In this document: in pieces, positions 61,617 through 64,000 of the stretch | How the letters are laid out: each line of letters opens with the position of its first letter | Position numbering within the stretch: the stretch's first letter is position 1 | Source of the DNA: Stigmatella aurantiaca | Lineage (GTDB): Bacteria; Myxococcota; Myxococcia; Myxococcales; Myxococcaceae | DNA length: 64,000 bases | NCBI RefSeq assembly: GCF_900109545.1 | Contig: NZ_FOAP01000003.1 | Location: forward strand, 186,001 to 250,000 | Direction: 5' to 3' | Position numbers and translations under genes: made by a program | Notes under the pieces: model-generated | What the model was told of the DNA's origin: nothing | Seen by the model: only the letters and a program-made list of their open reading frames with translations | The model's database searches: none

Positions 61617-63226
61617 GACTGTGCCATCCGCACATCTACCCGGCGAACAAGTTCAAAAACGGGCGGGCGATCGCTCTCGCCAAGAGCAGTGCGCGCCAAG
61701 AAGAACCGAACAAACCAGTCATTCAAAATTTCACTTCGGCGGCGCTCAAAGACCTCGAAATTCTTGCCTTTGAGTGCATTAACAGCCCTGTCATCCAACG
61801 CATGGCTGTGGAGCACCTCTTCCGAAGCTTCCACCAAAAGTGGAAACATCTTTCGGTCTGGCAGTATGAACCGGCAAGCAAGTGACTCTCTTCCGGCTAT
61901 GCATGGCAAGAACACGCGGCTGGCTTCTTTTTTGTCGAGGAGCGAACGTATCTGGTCGAACCGGAGCACTTCACCTGCTTTCGGCTCGCGAGGGCCCAGG
62001 TGAGCTAGCGCAATTGCACACAATCGCGTTTCCGCGTTCCTGCCAGAAGACCACGACACGGCTGCCGACGGAAATTCTTCGACACTCAACGGGGCGACTG
62101 TGCTTAACAAACGCTCAACTGAGTCAAACTCATTTGAATCAATCTGCGACTGCAGGTGATGAACATTAGCATCACTGCTGAGTGTATGCACCCTTGAAAG
62201 AGCGCCACGCCAGACCCAACGAACCAACAAGGCCCGGGTGCGGGGATTCGGCCGTGGATGAAGATGAAAGAACCGGGCTAGCACCACCAACGGCAGCCGG
62301 TAAGGCAATAATTGGGAGTGGAAAATACCGGCGTCCTCGGAGAGAAAGCCAATGGCAAGCCGAAGCGCATGTTCCGTGTGCTCTACAGCCTCTGGATGCC
62401 CGCTTCCTGCATCCCCCTCTCTTCGCGTGAAGGTCTGCCTCAGGTCAAGGCCCTCCACAACCTTCAAGCAACGCAGGAACCAGTCATGAGAGATTTTACC
62501 GAACCCAGTTTCCGCCTGAAGCCGTCCACAGGCACTCTCGATTGGACGAGGCTCTCTGCCAGCAAAAAGGGCCTCGAAAACTTCGCTTTCCTGCATGGCA
62601 ACGCCGGATGTATTCACGCGCTTGAAAATAAGACGGAGCACATCCTGCTCAGCTCCCTCTACGATGTATGCAGGAATTTGGTACTCGCGCAGAGCCTTGC
62701 CGAGCGCTATGGCTCGCTGTACCAAATCGGGACGACTACTCCGGAAAGGCCATGCGTTGAGCCAGTTGAGCAAGACGAAGGAGTCACCGACGACGTTGAC
62801 GGGAATCCAATGAGGAGGAGGCTCCGACACTTGCAAGCGCTCGAAGCGCTCTACTTCCAAATCAAACCAGATAGCATGAATGTCTCCACGCGGGCTTGAA
62901 TCCGGATGCAACATGGCCCCCGCGAGTGCGGTAACACGCTGCTGACCGTCCACAACGAAGTAAGCATCGGCCATATGAGGAGCACCGATACGAAGTGGTC
63001 CGAAATGAATGGTGCTCGGCTCAGCAGGCCCTTTGAACAACAGCAGGTCACCTACAGGGAATCCTCGGTAGACACTGTCGAAAAGGTCCAGGACATGCGC
63101 CGAGCGCCATTTCAGCGGACGCTGAAAGTCCGGAACACGGATCTTCCCGTCCTTCACGTGCTCAAGGAGCGTTTCCACCATGAAGGCACGTGCTTCCGGA
63201 CGGCGCTCAAGCCGAGTTTTCTCCAT
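61613..63226 (-). CDS. DUF262 (GmrS-like) protein coupled to HipA
   Basis: The 537-residue protein begins MEKTRLERRPEARAFMVETLLEHVKDG, then IRVPDFQRPLKWRSAHVLDLFDSVYRGFPVGDLLLF and ADAYFVVDGQQRVTALAGAM, the DUF262 hallmarks (FQRxxxW and DGQQR). DUF262 domains are ParB-like NTPase modules found in GmrSD and other defence enzymes; the C-terminal about 300 residues lack the GmrD DUF1524 HNH motif as far as I can see. The stop overlaps the hipA ATG by four bases. An ATG 15 codons on (MVETLL) is a possible start. Confidence 0.88.
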   Translation of the reverse strand: MEKTRLERRPEARAFMVETLLEHVKDGKIRVPDFQRPLKWRSAHVLDLFDSVYRGFPVGDLLLFKGPAEPSTIHFGPLRIGAPHMADAYFVVDGQQRVTALAGAMLHPDSSPRGDIHAIWFDLEVERFERLQVSEPPPHWIPVNVVGDSFVLLNWLNAWPFRSSRPDLVQRAIALGKALREYQIPAYIVEGAEQDVLRLIFKRVNTSGVAMQESEVFEALFAGREPRPIESACGRLQAETGFGKISHDWFLRCLKVVEGLDLRQTFTRREGDAGSGHPEAVEHTEHALRLAIGFLSEDAGIFHSQLLPYRLPLVVLARFFHLHPRPNPRTRALLVRWVWRGALSRVHTLSSDANVHHLQSQIDSNEFDSVERLLSTVAPLSVEEFPSAAVSWSSGRNAETRLCAIALAHLGPREPKAGEVLRFDQIRSLLDKKEASRVFLPCIAGRESLACRFILPDRKMFPLLVEASEEVLHSHALDDRAVNALKGKNFEVFERRRSEILNDWFVRFFLARTALGESDRPPVFELVRRVDVRMAQS

Positions 63227-63622
63227 GACAACAGGTGCTAACGCATGCCGGCCCAGCCGCGCAAGGCACAGTACGCCCCCATTTGCTCGCCTTGGAACCT
63301 GTCCCGGTAGGTGGCCTTTTCAGTTCCTCGCTCGGGTAGCAACCTGCCGGGGATGGCAGTTACCGAAACTGGCTCTTGTTGGAATCCCTGAGACCGGGCC
63401 GCAGCTTCTTTCATCCCGCCGAATGACCCGCCAGGGTGTACCAATGACTGAAGCCCCACCTGCTACAGGGAACCCCGACGTGACCACGAGTAGATACCGG
63501 GACTCGAACGAAAAGGTTCAGTTCCGGAAGTCACTGGAACGCAACCGCCGCAGCCCAAGGAGGCAGAATGATGCCAGCCACGGAGCCACAAAGCGCGCCT
63601 TGATTGGCGGTAACGTGAAGCC
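63227..63622. other. Intergenic region at the right edge of the low-GC island
   Basis: 396 bases. A short minus-strand frame (63238-63459, 73 codons) has no recognisable homologue. At 63499-63509 GGGACTCGAAC resembles the 3' arm of a tRNA read on the minus strand, but no complete T-stem or tRNA can be folded. This could be an attachment-site remnant or chance. Confidence 0.25.
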
Positions 63623-64000
63623 ATGAGCCCCTTCCCTGACATCTACGTGGGCGCCACCCGCGGCCTCTTCGTGGCCCGGCACGTGAGTGGCCGCTACGTT
63701 CCCACGCCCCTGGGCCGCCTTCCGGTGGAGGGCGCGGCCCGGCACACCGCTTCCGCCCTGCAGTCCATGTTCCGTGGCAGTTCCGTGGGCGTCACCGCGG
63801 ACATGCCCAAGGGGGGCCTCATCGTGGACTCCCGGCGCCCAGGCCGGCTGTACGTGGGCACCGAGGCCGCGGGTGTCTTCCGCAGCGAGGACGGCGGCGC
63901 CACCTGGGTTCCCGACAGCCAGGGGCTCGGCTCCTCGCGGATCTGGTCCCTGGTCCAGCACCCCGTCACCGGCGTGCTGTACGCGGGCACCGAGCCTGCG
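63623..64000 (+). CDS. Beta-propeller (BNR/YCF48-like) protein, 3' end outside window
   Basis: 126 residues are visible: MSPFPDIYVGATRGLFVARHVSGRYVPTPLG, then GLIVDSRRPGRLYVGTEAAGVFRSEDGGATWVPDSQGLGSSRIWSLVQHPVTGVLYAGTEPA. The VGTxxxGVFRSEDGGATW repeat is the Asp-box/BNR type of sialidase and photosystem-stability-like propellers. No signal peptide is present. Function unknown. Confidence 0.8.
   Translation, partial: MSPFPDIYVGATRGLFVARHVSGRYVPTPLGRLPVEGAARHTASALQSMFRGSSVGVTADMPKGGLIVDSRRPGRLYVGTEAAGVFRSEDGGATWVPDSQGLGSSRIWSLVQHPVTGVLYAGTEPA

Noticed and set aside
63499-63509. A tRNA gene
   Set aside because: Only a T-arm-like string; stems do not pair and no anticodon arm is present.

Overview
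High-GC DNA (roughly two thirds G+C by eye) from a myxobacterium, most like the Cystobacter/Stigmatella/Archangium/Myxococcus group. The reasons are a MYXO-CTERM-type sorting tail, Ser/Thr kinases fused to ATPase and TPR regions, Sit-type lipoprotein toxin/immunity pairs, a good sigma-54 promoter, and Cmx6-type Cas6. Genus is inference.

Layout. 1-7.5 kb: a partial adenosine-deaminase-like lipoprotein, an acyltransferase-3 membrane enzyme, and a giant surface/OmpA protein. 7.9-32.8 kb: a CRISPR island. On the minus strand, read from right to left, it holds a SAVED-HExxH protein, a Cap4-like nuclease-SAVED protein, a kinase-STAND-TPR protein, an ECF sigma factor, a second kinase, cmr1, cas10, cmr3, cmr4, cmr5, cmr6, cas6, a sitA fragment, a truncated cas4-cas1, cas2, a leader, a 32-repeat array, and finally a sitA toxin/immunity pair. 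At the right edge are a second toxin/immunity pair and a decayed 17-repeat array with the same leader and relics of cas2 and cas1. 32.8-46.1 kb: an RCC1 propeller lipoprotein, an AsmA-like protein, an HxlR-regulated SnoaL/NmrA pair, an erythromycin-esterase-like lipoprotein, a C5 DNA methyltransferase with Vsr, an OB-fold lipoprotein, a tandem-repeat protein behind a sigma-54 promoter, and an SGNH hydrolase. 46.1-60.3 kb: a chemoreceptor, two STAS-like proteins, a PtsN-like IIA protein, a degenerate Fic protein, a SUKH immunity-like protein, a TPR protein, methyltransferases, a four-gene overlapping operon (sensor-kinase-like, isoprenoid-synthase-like, methyltransferase), and a Gfo/Idh oxidoreductase. 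60.4-63.2 kb: a visibly lower-GC DUF262-HipA pair. The last gene is a partial beta-propeller.

How the parts fit. Cas10 keeps its GGDD cyclase motif, so target RNA binding by the Cmr complex should yield cyclic oligoadenylates. SAVED domains bind cyclic oligonucleotides. The two SAVED proteins and the kinase/sigma/kinase genes are co-directional and tightly packed upstream of cmr1, and no CD-NTase is visible. The simplest reading is a type III-B system with a nuclease arm, a protease arm and a signalling/transcription arm. It parallels, but does not copy, the known SAVED-protease/sigma-factor type III systems (CalpL/T/S; the Haliangium SAVED-CHAT/caspase cascade). The adaptation module looks damaged because the Cas4 half is replaced by a toxin-gene fragment. 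All functional statements rest on motif recognition; no search was run.
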